DNA from: Meira nashicola
Lineage: Eukaryota; Basidiomycota; Exobasidiomycetes; Exobasidiales; Brachybasidiaceae
DNA: 64,000 nt
Direction of reading: 5' to 3'
NCBI GenBank assembly: GCA_001600355.1
Contig: BCJU01000001.1
Location: 2,067,178 to 2,131,177 of the forward strand
Shown: positions 24,286-34,261 of the stretch, piece after piece
Position numbering within the stretch: the stretch's first letter is position 1
Layout of the letters: each line of letters begins with the position of its first letter
Translations under genes and position numbers: made by a program
Notes under the pieces: generated by a model
The model's database searches: none
Told to the model about the DNA's origin: nothing
The model's input: only the letters and a program-made list of their open reading frames with translations

Positions 24286-26067
24286 ATGTCTACGCCAACG
24301 ACAAAGAGAAAGGTGAGTGATTGTGATTGGTGAAGTATATGTGGAGTATGAATGAATGCTGATCCGATCGTCTGTCCATAACAGGTCATGGGCCGAATAG
24401 ACCTTTCAAGCTTGAACGACGGCGGCAGTAGTCAACAAAGTAGACCTACAAGTTCATCGGCCAATCGCAGTCATGTTTCTTCCCCCTCTATTGGTTCATC
24501 GAATGGACAAATGAGGAAAGCAAAGGTGAACATGAATTCGATGGTCTCAGGTAGCGGTACTGTTCACTCAAACGGACTTCCAAGCAGTAGGCCACCACTT
24601 TCCGCTTCATCTGCATATAGCTCGCCACACGTACGATCGCCATTCCAACAATCTGGCTTCGATCCGATCATGTCTCCCTCAAATGGTGAAAGAATTACAT
24701 CCGTACCACAATCCAACATGTTTCACGTTCGCTCTGCAGATGGCAGTGCTTCCTCTTCAAGAATAACAACCAGATCGCCTAGCCCTACAAGATTGCATGC
24801 TGGCGTAATGCGTAGTGCAAATGCTAGCAGCAGTAGCTCACTTCAATCACAAAATCGAAGATCTGAGTCACCTTCACTTCCTGTAACGAAAGCAAGAGTT
24901 CGGCCAGTTTCAACCATTCAAAGTCAAGAAAGCACTTTGGCAGGTATACATTCTCGCACAGCAACACAAAGTTTTACTGCAAAAGTTACCAATCCATCTT
25001 ACGATAATACGCCCACTGCAAAACATGCACGATCAAACTCATACGCTACACCTTTGGTTAAAAATGCTTTCCATCCAGCCCAACCGCCTCTACAGCGGAG
25101 TGCAAGCCGTTCACCATCTCCCACACTTACACGGTCTTCGTATGGAAGGGATGGAAGGAGAATCTCTCATGGCTCTAATATATCGACAGGCGGCCAATCG
25201 TCCACTTCGGGTACTCAAAGCAATTCTATCGGCCGCTCATCATTCAATGCAGCTCCAAAGAGACCATCGCTTACTGCAATGTCCACGCAGTTTGCCAATG
25301 CTTCGTTTGGTGATTCTTATGTAGGATCGTCAAGTGGTACTGCTTTGGAGTCGCCAAATCATCTTCCTTCGCCATCTACAACAGGTGATGGATCTGCTTT
25401 CCGTAGTGGTCCACTTACTTCTCCCATAGCTAATGGACTTCTTCCTTCGCCCAACGTACTTCTGTCACCGACAGTTGAGGTAGATGCAGAGCAACTGGAA
25501 GCGAAAACAAACAGAAAGATTTTGGACTTAGAGATCACGAATAAAAGTTTACTGGCCATCAATGGCGGTCTAGAAGTGGTCAAATTAAAACAGGCACGAG
25601 AAATTCGAGAATTAAAGAAACGATTGCGTGAGGGACGTACACTCGGTGATACTCTTGGGATTCAAGATCGTGAATGTGGTGAAGTAAGCGAGAGTGATTT
25701 AGAAGACGATGAGAGCGTATCCGATGAAGAGGCACCACTGAACACTGAACTTGAAGAAGCGCATCAAAGATGCAAAGGTCTAATAGATGCAATGGTCGCT
25801 CAAGCACGTCATGCTATTCTGTCAAAATACGAATCCGAAATCAATTCTTCCGGAAACAGAGTTCTACATCCAGCAGAAGTGGACGCTATGCAGAATGAGA
25901 AGGAGGGCCCACAAGTTAAACGTCTTGATGGTGGTGATGGACAAAGCGATTCAGAGGCAGAAGAAGATGATGCGGATACGTCGCGATTGCCAGATATAAC
26001 GAATGAAACATCGATCTCGCAGGAGGTAGAAGGAGATATTGACTCTGCGAGTAAAAGCACATCTTAG
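24286..26067 (+). CDS. Serine-rich protein with short coiled coil, unknown function
   Basis: I join a 27-nt first exon (24286-24312, MSTPTTKRK) to 24385-26067 through a 72-nt GTGAGT...ACAG intron; 569 aa. If the tiny exon is wrong, the Met at 24388 starts the protein. About 370 residues are low-complexity and Ser/Pro/Thr-rich with many SPSP-type sites. They are followed by a coiled-coil stretch with KILDLEITNKSLLAIN then KQAREIRELKKRL, and an acidic C-terminal third. The LEITNKSLLAIN block looks like a conserved fungal motif, but I cannot name the family. The many SP/TP sites suggest regulation by proline-directed kinases (inference). Confidence 0.75.
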
Positions 26068-26221
26068 TAACATACCCCCACTCTCCACTTAATTTCTTTG
26101 ATACCTATTTTCCTTCAAACAATGTACTTTTTCAGGCCACAAGCATCAATTATCATACCCGTTCCTTACAAATTAATAGATTTCAATATTGTACAGATGA
26201 TGTTGTGTGTTCCATTCGCAA

Positions 26222-27283
26222 TCATGCCTTTCCTTCTGCTATTCTACTCAATAGGACACCAGTGCATGCAACCAATGCCTGTTGTTCCCGATGTTCAGCA
26301 AAACCACCTCCCGCCCAACGAATTTTTCCGTCTGGTCCAACAAGATAGACATATCCGACGTGCTTGTTATGCAAAGCGATTGCCTCCTTTTCCACTGTTA
26401 AATCTTGTGTGGTGAAAAGGTATGTCGATTGCAAAGATTGAGGTATTTGTTTGCGCAAAGAAGATTGAAAAAGCGACACCAAAGCTGCTTTCAAGACGTT
26501 CTCTTGCAGATTGATTTGAACTAGTTGGTAATTTGGATCATCCCGATACATTAAATGTGTTTGTTCATAAAAACTCTTTACGTGAGCTTCTGATACTTGA
26601 CTGGTCAGAATAGCAACGATTGAAACCTTGCCGGGAAGAAAGTCTGCAGTGTTCCTCTTTTGTCTGCTTTCGCTCAAAGAAGTTCCAGAGATTGCGGGAA
26701 AGAATAATGCTCGATCTTGTCTGATCAATGTAGAAGGTGCAATCCAAGTTTTTCCACCATGCGATCTCATTGCATGAACGTCATGAAAATAACCTCTCGT
26801 TGCTTCTTTGACGATTGCTTTTCGTCTTTCCATTCGTAAGTTGTTGTCGAATTGCCTCTCACGTTTTTCCGTCCAAGTTAGCTTCTTGCTAGAAGGCTTT
26901 TGAGATACTCCTAGAGGAGCAGAAAGGAACGGCAACGGCTTCTGTCCTTGTTCTGCAAATTCGGAAGAGGATTGAGGTGCATATGAAGACTTTAAAGGTT
27001 CTCGCACAGGCTTTGACGCTTCTGTTTCTGTTTCCTTTGTGGTTTCGGGAAGTACTTTTTCATTTTCATCCGGAGTGGCTTTGTTGACAGTTGTATCTTT
27101 TTGGCCTTCTCTTTGTTGTTGTGAAGAATGGAAAGGTCGCAAAGTCGAGCGAAGTTCTGATCTTACTGCAAAGCTTTCGTATCGACTAGGACCGGCAATT
27201 GCAATACTGGTCCTCTGTGACTGACACTCCACCGCACGTACACTTTGCCGTATAGAATTGAGAAGGTGCGGAGCTCTATGCAT
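26222..27283 (-). CDS. ATP10: Mitochondrial ATP synthase assembly factor Atp10
   Basis: An intronless gene of 353 aa. A basic N-terminus free of acidic residues up to about residue 18 fits a mitochondrial presequence. A low-complexity region follows to about 125. The conserved Atp10 thioredoxin-like fold then runs from FFPAISGTSL through YQLVQINLQENVLK, SSLRKQIPQSLQSTYLF and NKHVGYVYLVGPDGKIRWAGGGFA. Atp10 binds subunit 6 (Atp6) during assembly of the Fo sector. The position that I recall as Cys in many homologues (WAGCG) is Gly here. The gene converges with the serine-rich gene. Confidence 0.88.
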   Translation of the reverse strand: MHRAPHLLNSIRQSVRAVECQSQRTSIAIAGPSRYESFAVRSELRSTLRPFHSSQQQREGQKDTTVNKATPDENEKVLPETTKETETEASKPVREPLKSSYAPQSSSEFAEQGQKPLPFLSAPLGVSQKPSSKKLTWTEKRERQFDNNLRMERRKAIVKEATRGYFHDVHAMRSHGGKTWIAPSTLIRQDRALFFPAISGTSLSESRQKRNTADFLPGKVSIVAILTSQVSEAHVKSFYEQTHLMYRDDPNYQLVQINLQENVLKAALVSLFQSSLRKQIPQSLQSTYLFTTQDLTVEKEAIALHNKHVGYVYLVGPDGKIRWAGGGFAEHREQQALVACTGVLLSRIAEGKA

Positions 27284-27441
27284 CTTGATAATCTCTATGA
27301 TGGTGACGAAACAAAGGGATAAAAAAGATTGAAAGTTCTTATTTTTATCGTTAATCCGGCTTCTTTAGCGTGTTTTTACACAAATCTCTCGTCTGTTCTC
27401 AGCCAAAATAAAAATAAAATAAAAAAACAAAAAATACGTGT

Positions 27442-27549
27442 GGGCTCCTCCGGGACTCGAACCCGGGCCTCAACCAATTGATCGGCTTGTATACTAGAAA
27501 GTCGTACAAATAGCCCGAAGATTGTATTTTGCCCCTAAACTAAGGAGCC
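27442..27549 (-). tRNA. tRNA-Pro(CGG) with intron
   Basis: On the minus strand a full cloverleaf can be drawn. The acceptor stem is GGCTCCT/AGGAGCC, the D arm GTTT/AAAT and the T arm CCGGG-TTCGAGT-CCCGG. The anticodon stem is CAATC/GGTTG with loop TTCGGG, giving anticodon CGG and G37. A 37-nt intron follows position 37 and contains CCGA, able to pair with the anticodon region as is usual in eukaryotic pre-tRNAs. The discriminator base is C, as in eukaryotic tRNA-Pro. The 5' end of the gene directly abuts the dUTPase repeat. Confidence 0.93.
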
Positions 27550-27556
27550 GTTCTTA

Positions 27557-27642
27557 CTACCATCATCCCCCCCCCACGTTTTCGTCGGGAGCGCCTTCGG
27601 CGCTCCCTGGACGCAAAACCGTGGTTGGTGGATGATTGGTAG
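27557..27642. other. Long imperfect hairpin at the repeat head
   Basis: Nested arms pair along the whole segment. 27557-27568 pairs with 27630-27642 (12 bp, one bulge), 27574-27578 with 27620-27624, 27579-27582 with 27615-27618, 27583-27586 with 27610-27613, and 27587-27594 with 27600-27607. The loop is five bases, CTTCG. That is about 33 bp in all. The same arms are mostly kept at 32080-32175. Confidence 0.8.
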
Positions 27643-27832
27643 ACGAACTTCGTCCTGCCAAAAGGTAGGAGGCTCCAAGCTCGGGATCCATCAGGCTTTG
27701 CCTGATGGTGCTGCCGAATATCAGTGACAAATGTCACATTTTGGCGCTCTTATGCCATCATTTCATTTCTTTCTGCGAATGGTGGCGCTCTCCACCATAA
27801 ACACACATTCAGACTACAAAATCATATCTACA

Positions 27833-28252
27833 TTATTTCCCTGTTGATCCAAAACCATTCTCTCCTCGTTCACTAGATCCCAGACTTTTTACAACTTGTA
27901 CCTCTGGCATTGTAATTTTTTCTAATATAATCTGTGCAACCCGGTCACCTACTTCTATTGAGAATCGATGTAAACCAGTGTTATATAATAACACTTTTAC
28001 TTCACCACGATAATCTTGATCGATTACACCTCCACCGACTATAATTCCATGTTGGCTTACTAGACTTGATCGTGATGCGATTCTACCATAATAACCCTCG
28101 GGTATCATCAATTGTATACCAGTTGATACTGTTCCCCAATTTTGAGGAAATATCTCCATTTGCACATTTGCATATAAATAATACCCAGCACTGCCTATAC
28201 TTCCCCGGCTTGGTACTTTCGCATTTTGCCCTTCTAATTTTACAAAAAGCAT
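27833..28252 (-). CDS. dUTPase-like protein carried by the repeat
   Basis: An intronless gene of 139 aa with all five trimeric dUTPase motifs in order: SAGYYLYA (I), GYYGRIASRSSL (II), GGGVIDQDYRGEVKVLLYN with the catalytic Asp (III), GDRVAQIILEKI (IV) and RGENGFGSTGK (V). dUTPase converts dUTP to dUMP and pyrophosphate and keeps uracil out of DNA. Motif I usually reads AGYDL; here the Asp is Tyr (codon TAT), which may weaken metal or substrate binding. The rest is intact, so the frame appears to be under selection or recently arrived. Two mutated copies follow at 32.4 and 33.5 kb. I cannot tell whether it is the host's only dUTPase or an extra, element-borne one. Confidence 0.88.
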   Translation of the reverse strand: MLFVKLEGQNAKVPSRGSIGSAGYYLYANVQMEIFPQNWGTVSTGIQLMIPEGYYGRIASRSSLVSQHGIIVGGGVIDQDYRGEVKVLLYNTGLHRFSIEVGDRVAQIILEKITMPEVQVVKSLGSSERGENGFGSTGK

Positions 28253-28406
28253 GTTTGAATATATTGTTTAATATGATTTGCCTATAAACTTCTCACACAC
28301 TTTATGTCTTTTATACCCTACTCCTTACCTAAACATAATGCCATATCACCCCGTTTTCATATCCTAGGTTTCTAGCTTTCCCAGTATCTCATAAACAATC
28401 CCAATC

Positions 28407-28553
28407 AAACTCGGACCTCTCCTTTAGTTTATTACCCATACTACACTTGGACCTCTCTTTTAGTTTATTACCCACCCTACACTTAGACCTCTCCTTTAGT
28501 TTATTACCCATAACACACTTGGACCCCCTCTTTAGTCTTTATCACCTATACTA
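28407..28553. repeat. Minisatellite, about 4 x 37 bp, at the right end of repeat copy 1
   Basis: Four imperfect units, each with GGACCTCTC, TTTAGTTTATTACCCA and an ending CTACAC or similar. Mutated versions of the same unit (TAGACCTC...TTTATT) occupy the right ends of copies 2 and 3. Confidence 0.8.
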
Positions 28554-28560
28554 AATGAAC

Positions 28561-29570
28561 CCGCAATAAATAAGCCTGCATTAAATACGGCCGTTAACTC
28601 TTTCTGATCACGCCATTTCACAACAACTATCTATCATCAAGTCATTTATATTGTTTAAGCATCATGCTCTTTTACATTGTTTAGAATCATGCTATTTTCT
28701 ATTGTTTCAAAACATGCCATTTATATGCTATTTTATATTGTTTTACAATATGCTCTTTACATGCCATTTTATATTACCCACAATTCTCCTAATTAACTTA
28801 GACTTATACACTCATAAACTTCCTTATTCAACATACTTTCCATTCATATATTTAAAAATATAATTTGACATTTCATATTCAGCTATCGATGATAAACTAA
28901 ATAAAGACGTTTGAAAAATTTTCTCATACTAGAAGCAAAAAGATGGTGCTGAAATGGACGGAGAGCATAACTCTATACTTCGGTATTTAGTGAGCTTTCC
29001 CTAGTTTCGGTACTAGGTAATCTTAACTTATACTTGACCTGATATCTTTTTTTATCTATATCTTGACTTATATTATACTTACAAGATATCATAATATACC
29101 TATTATCTTGTTACTGATATTTCTATTAAATTTTATTGAGAATTTAATACCTTAAAGAAATATCGTCCTACCTGTTAAAATCTTGACTTTATACCATTAT
29201 TGAAATATATTGCCGAATAATGATACTCTATTCTTCTTCCTTGTGTTTTTCCTTACCCTCTTATATATCTTTACTTTAACCTATCCTTCTATAAATTCGA
29301 TCCCATCACTTCTTAATTAACGCTCTGTTCGCTCATTTAACAGATATTAGTTTTACCCTCCCACGCTAGAAATCATTAATATATTATTTCATTACACCCA
29401 GACCCTCTCTTTAACCAATAATTAATTCTACTAAACCACACACAGACCCCCTTTTCTACCCCTAACCCTGAAGTTACATTTATTCTATATCGAATATTAA
29501 ACATATAAATTAAGCCATTTCTTCTCTCTAGAACAATCTCGTTACATACCTATCTCTTCTTCTTCTCTCT
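28561..29570. other. AT-rich region with a second minisatellite
   Basis: No gene is supported. CpA and TpG are at ordinary frequency here, unlike 32.2-34 kb. The minisatellite is listed separately. Confidence 0.5.
28645..28775. repeat. Degenerate tandem repeat
   Basis: About four to five imperfect units of 25-35 bp built around TATTGTTT...CATGC(T/C)AT, e.g. near 28650, 28675, 28700 and 28734. Confidence 0.6.
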
Positions 29571-31084
29571 ATGCCACGCTCCAGCACTAAACGTCCACAT
29601 CCATCAACGCTCGACCAAAACGACCAATCTGAATTTACACAAGACCAGGATATGGCTACATCTTCATCTCCTCCTGCCGCAAGTAATAGAACTTCTGCTA
29701 ATTCTAATTTTACAGGTGTTGGCGCAAGCCTACACGCCATCTCTACACCGCAATCAGGTGATGCATTCCGAGAACACACCCTACGTCAACGCCAACAATC
29801 TCGCGAACCGGACCTTCAACCACCACAACCGGTTAAACCGTTGGTAGTACCAGTTGCTGACGATCCTAACTCAGCATACTATACGAATGTCCTCCTTGCT
29901 TGGACTGCTACAACTGGCGATATAGCTCGTCGTTTCTCAGTTGCTCTTCCTGCCCGTATTGACGTAACGCAAGGCCAATGGATCCGCATCCCTATCATCC
30001 CATTTATGCAACACCCAACTTCCTCCGTCAACCCCAATCGCATCAAGAAATCTCGACTCGAACAAATTCCAAATGCCACACATCGCTGGATGGTCCCAGA
30101 TACTCTCCCGACCATTCGTGATCCACAACAATTTTTTCCGATTCTCGACCAAATTCTTCTGGAAATTGAAAATCACATGCTGCGCCTTAACACACCCTCG
30201 GCTCGTATTAATCAAATACTTCTTAACGCTGTCCCAGAACATGTTTTATTGACCGAAAGAAGAACATTTCAGTAATAGACTTACCATGGGACTCGGCCTA
30301 TCCGGATTTGGATTCATTATCTTTTAGGATCCCGTATGATAACGTGTTCTACGATTTCCCGTGGATCAACCATGGACCAATGACATGGCCTTTCGCTACT
30401 CTTCTTGCAATTTCCACATCAACAAAAACTACTGCAGAACAAATCGCACAAGCTACCCGCCAAATACCAACAGTCATTATTTTTGATATTTGGAAAACCA
30501 TCGTTACACCTAAACACAATCCACAAAACAAGAATTACCTTGTTCGCCCAACGGGTGCCTGGTATATTGCTGTTGGTCTACTAGAATATAATGGTCAATC
30601 ACCAACCACAGATCCTCAAAAATCACGTGAACGACTTCCCGGATATCTGCGTATTAATGGATCTTCCTGCTTCCTCAACTATGAGGATCGTCGGCCACAC
30701 TGTACACGATGTCAATCGGATGCTTACGATTCATTCCATGATCGTGACAATTGTATATTCCTCGACTGCCGTAAATGTGGAACGAAAGGGGATCATCCTC
30801 CTAAACAATGCCCAACCAACATTACTGATAACAACAGAAAGTCGAAAACGCACTCAGATAAATTTAATCAACCTATTGGAGTTGGCGAAATGACGCTTAC
30901 AACAACCGAACCTACGGCCTATCACCCTCCTACCCCACTTCTAGGACTATCACAGCAGGTACAACAGCAACCTCAAGCAAATGCTAATGCCCAGGTCCAC
31001 CCTATACCCCCTTTAGTACATTCTTCGCCTGCCAACCAACCTCCCCCGCAAGAAAATGCTAACTATATGGAAGAAGAACTTTGA
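29571..31084 (+). pseudogene. Double CCHC zinc-knuckle protein gene, one frameshift
   Basis: The frame from 29571 ends at 30275 with TAA. A second frame (-1) takes over at about 30260 and runs to 31084. Across the break the second frame reads ISVIDLPWDSAYP, matching RVIDLPWDPIYP of the intact relative at 34262, so a single-base change split one gene. The conserved region includes IPIIPFMQHP, THRWMVPDTLP, INHGPMTWPF and IFDIWK. Near 30700-30810 there are two knuckles, C-x2-C-x8-H-x4-C and C-x2-C-x5-H-x4-C, and then a Pro/Gln-rich end. Retroelement Gag proteins carry similar knuckles, but no pol gene follows. The function is unknown. A sequencing error could explain the shift. Confidence 0.75.
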
Positions 31085-31599
31085 TACTTCAACCACATTG
31101 TCTCTGACGAATTGTTGTTACCTATTTACATTCTTTTCTTGAGTTCTTTCTACCTCTATTTATTTGTATTCTTCTTACGTATATATCGTTCTTAGATTCT
31201 CTACTTTCGTAATGTATATGTTTTCCTTACTTGTCGTTTAGTTCTGTGTGCGTATAGAGAATCTCATCTACTAACTTCTTATAATAATGAATGAAAAAGA
31301 GTTCGTTTACTTCTCCCTTCTATTTTCGACCCCTTATCAGATTATATAATCGCTCATGGCCACGCTATGACATCGACCGAATCGATCACCGACCTAATCA
31401 TAATGACGTTCTCTGCCACTACCCCTTTCTCATACGCTCGGACCGCTATTTACCCCAACAGATTTCATTCCTATCTAAAACAATTTCTATATAAGCTACG
31501 TATATAGTTTACTCCCCTACCCCCCTTTTTACCAATCTTCTCATATCATAACTTTTGATAATCTCTAATATTATTATCACTCGCCTATCTACACTCATC
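31085..31599. other. Pyrimidine-rich intergenic region
   Basis: Upstream of the truncated zinc-knuckle paralogue. No gene is supported. Confidence 0.4.
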
Positions 31600-32074
31600 A
31601 TGCCTCCTCATCGAACCCGTCAAAGCCGATCTCCTGATAGTCCGACAAGGGAACAAGTTTCATCCGTAATCGCAACCTCCCGAACGCCTTCTCTCCCACC
31701 ATATACCTCTAATCCTTCTGAGGTCAACAACTTCTTTCCTTCCCAACCGACCCACGTTTTCACGGAGAAACGCGTTAATTATATCATTGAACCTTAAGAT
31801 ATTTTGTCTCTATTCCGCTATTTCGTCGAATTAGTATATAACGCCCCTACGGAACGCCTTAACATCTGGTTTGACAATCAAGGATTCGGCCACGACCCTG
31901 CTATGGATATAACACCTCAGCCGATGATCCCTTATTTGCAACATGCTCGATATGTCATTAGTAACAATATCATTTCAAATCCCGATGCTACACTTCATAT
32001 CAAGCCTGATACTCATCGATGGTACTTATCACCAACTCTTAATATCCCCGATACAATGGAAGGATCTACCGTAA
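31600..32074 (+). pseudogene. Zinc-knuckle family gene, N-terminal half, interrupted by the dUTPase repeat
   Basis: The frame begins MPPHRTRQSRSP, meets one stop (TAA at 31795-31797), and continues in the same frame through PMIPYLQHARYV and DTHRWYLSPTLNIPDTM. These match PIIPFMQHPTS and ATHRWMVPDTLP of the gene at 29571. At about 32074 the sequence switches abruptly to the head of repeat copy 2. The C-terminal half with the zinc knuckles is not found beyond the insertion. Confidence 0.65.
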
Positions 32075-33180
32075 AGCCGTTCTTACTACCATCATCCCCC
32101 TCCCACGTTTTGCTCGGGAGCGCCTTCGGCGCTCCCTAGACACAAAACCGTGGTTGGTGGATGATTGGTAGACGAACTTTATCCTGCTAAAAGGTAGGAG
32201 GCTCTAAGCTTAAGATCTATCAGGCTTTACCTGATGGTGCTGCCGAATATAAGTGATAAATATTATATTTCGGCGCTTAAATACTATTATTTCATTTATT
32301 TTCGACGAGTGATAGCGTTTACCATTATAAATAATTATTTATCTTATATAATTATATATATATATATAGTTATTTCCCTAGGTATCTAACACCGTCCTCT
32401 CTTTAGTACTTTATACCTCTCTCTTTATTACTTATATACTAGGTTATATAGTTTCTTCGATAACTACTTATACTACTCGGTTACCTACTCTTATTATAAA
32501 TAGTAGTAAACCGGTATTATATATCCGTACCTTTAATTCTATATAAGGTTCTTCTTTAATTACGAATTTATCGACTATCAGTCTATATTAGATTATAAGA
32601 CTTAGGTATAATACGATCTTTATAGAAAGACCCTCTGGTACTATTATTTATAGACTAGTTAATACTATTCTTTAATTTTTAGATAATATTTCTATTTATA
32701 TATTTATATATAACTTATATATATATTATTATCTATACTATAGCTTAGTACCTTTATATTTTAACCTATTATCTTATAAATAAAAAACTTATATATATTT
32801 AAATATATTATTTAATATAACTTACCTATAACTCTATCTTATTACTTTAGCTTTTATATCCTACTCCTTACCTTAAAATACGCCTTTTATCTTATTCCTT
32901 TATTACCTCCTAGCTTACCCTATATCCCTTCTTTCTATATAATCTATTTTTCTATTTTCCTTTATTATACTATAATAAACCTTAATTAAAACCTAGATCT
33001 ATTATTTAGTCTTCCTCTCTTATATTAAATCTAGATCTCTTACTTAGTCTTTATTATCTATATTAATCTATCTTTATTTTATTTTATTCTTTAATATCTA
33101 TATTAAGACCTAAACCTTTTATTTTATTCTTATCACCTATACTTAGACCTCTTATTTTATTCTTATCACCTATACTCGGA
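32075..33180 (-). mobile_element. dUTPase-bearing repeat, copy 2, heavily mutated
   Basis: The first ~150 bp match copy 1 almost base for base from the hairpin head onward, then C-to-T and G-to-A differences accumulate. The dUTPase region can still be followed (about 32400-32770; for example ACTCGGTTACCTACT against ACCCGGTCACCTACT), but stop codons fill every frame. The tail units recur at about 32990-33180. It is inserted in a zinc-knuckle gene. Confidence 0.75.
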
Positions 33181-34200
33181 CCCTTTTTCTTACTACCCTA
33201 CGTTTTAGTCGGAAGTACCTTTAATACTCCTTAGATGTAAAACCATAGTTAGTAGATAATTAGTAGATAAACTTTATCCTACCGAAAAGATAAGAGGCTT
33301 TAAGCTTAAGGTCTATTAGGTTCTGCCTAATAGTACTACCGAATATAAGTAAGAAATATTATATTTCGGTATTTAAATACTATTATTTTATTTATTTTCT
33401 ACGAGTAATAGTATTCTCTATTATACTTAGTTTATCTATAATAATCTCTTTATATATTAATCTATTATTTCTTATAAAATTACTTTCTTATTAATCTAAA
33501 ACCTTCTTCTCTATAATTAGTAGTATTAAGACTTTCTATTACTTTACCTTCTAGTATTATAATCTTTTTTAAATTTAATTAAGTAACCTGATCGCTATTA
33601 TTAATTAAATATAGTAGTAAACTACTATTTTATAGTTATTATATAATTTACTATAATACCTTTATACCTAAGATCTTTTATAGGCTTTCCTTAATATTTA
33701 AATTCTCCTTTATTATGCTTTAACCTTTTTCCTATCTAATTTTCCTATTTATATTACTTTATATCGCTTATACCTCTTCCTTATTTTACCTAGTTTTCTT
33801 CATTTTAATTAGACCTTTTTATTTCGCTTAGACCTCTCTATTACGCTTAGACCTCTTTATTTTATTTCGCTTAGGCCTCTTTCTTTATCTTATTTCGACC
33901 TCTTTATTTTACTTTATACCTTACTTACCTAAATAAGATATAATAAGTATATTAAAAGAACCTTCTAGTCCTTAAAATAGCTTATATCTTATAAAGACGC
34001 TAACTTAATTTTAAAGATCTAGAACATATGGTACTAATCTGTATATACGAGTACATCAAACACCTAATCACTATTATATCATTATGATTACTATTTTAAC
34101 ACGACTTATTAAAGGATCTTTTATATATAGGTAGATTAACTATAACTATACCTCTTAGTTTTCTTAGTTACTTTTATTATATAAAAAGTGGTATATCCTA
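32150..34200. other. RIP-like mutated, AT-rich tract
   Basis: CpA and TpG are almost absent between about 32400 and 33900 (I count only about ten), while TpA is in great excess. Aligned with copy 1, the differences are nearly all C-to-T or G-to-A, often at CpG and CpA. The change stops sharply before the zinc-knuckle gene at 34262. Confidence 0.75.
33181..33930 (-). mobile_element. dUTPase-bearing repeat, copy 3, heavily mutated
   Basis: It joins the tail of copy 2 directly, head to tail. The head recurs at about 33188-33290 with many transitions (GCGCCTTCGGCGC has become GTACCTTTAATAC). A dUTPase remnant lies at about 33540-33760, and tail units with TTAGACCTCT lie at 33760-33910. It is shorter than copies 1 and 2 and has no coding capacity. 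Confidence 0.7.
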
Positions 34201-34261
34201 TCATAATCTTTAAAATTCTACTATCATCCCTACCTAGCCTAACTTTATCAGCCTCTTCGCT
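33931..34261. other. Upstream of the intact zinc-knuckle gene
   Basis: Transition from the mutated tract to ordinary sequence (CA and TG reappear near 34040-34110). No gene is seen. Confidence 0.4.

Larger units (their letters stand above)
27550..28560 (-). mobile_element. dUTPase-bearing ~1 kb repeat, intact copy 1
   Basis: Shown to be a discrete repeat by two further copies at 32075 and 33181 that share its left end, its dUTPase region and its right end in the same order. Layout on the plus strand: a hairpin head (27551-27660), more hairpins (27688-27708, 27779-27798), the dUTPase gene on the minus strand (27833-28252), and a right end with four ~37-bp tandem units (28407-28553). Transcribed from the minus strand, the hairpins would form the 3' end. 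No transposase, reverse transcriptase or long terminal repeat is seen, so it looks non-autonomous or of unknown type. It directly abuts tRNA-Pro. Confidence 0.7.

Noticed and set aside
28405..28775. CRISPR-like array
   Set aside because: Units are contiguous and imperfect with no distinct spacers, in a eukaryote.
30240..30310. Programmed -1 frameshift as in Gag-Pol
   Set aside because: No slippery heptamer, and the downstream frame encodes the rest of the same protein seen unbroken in the paralogue.
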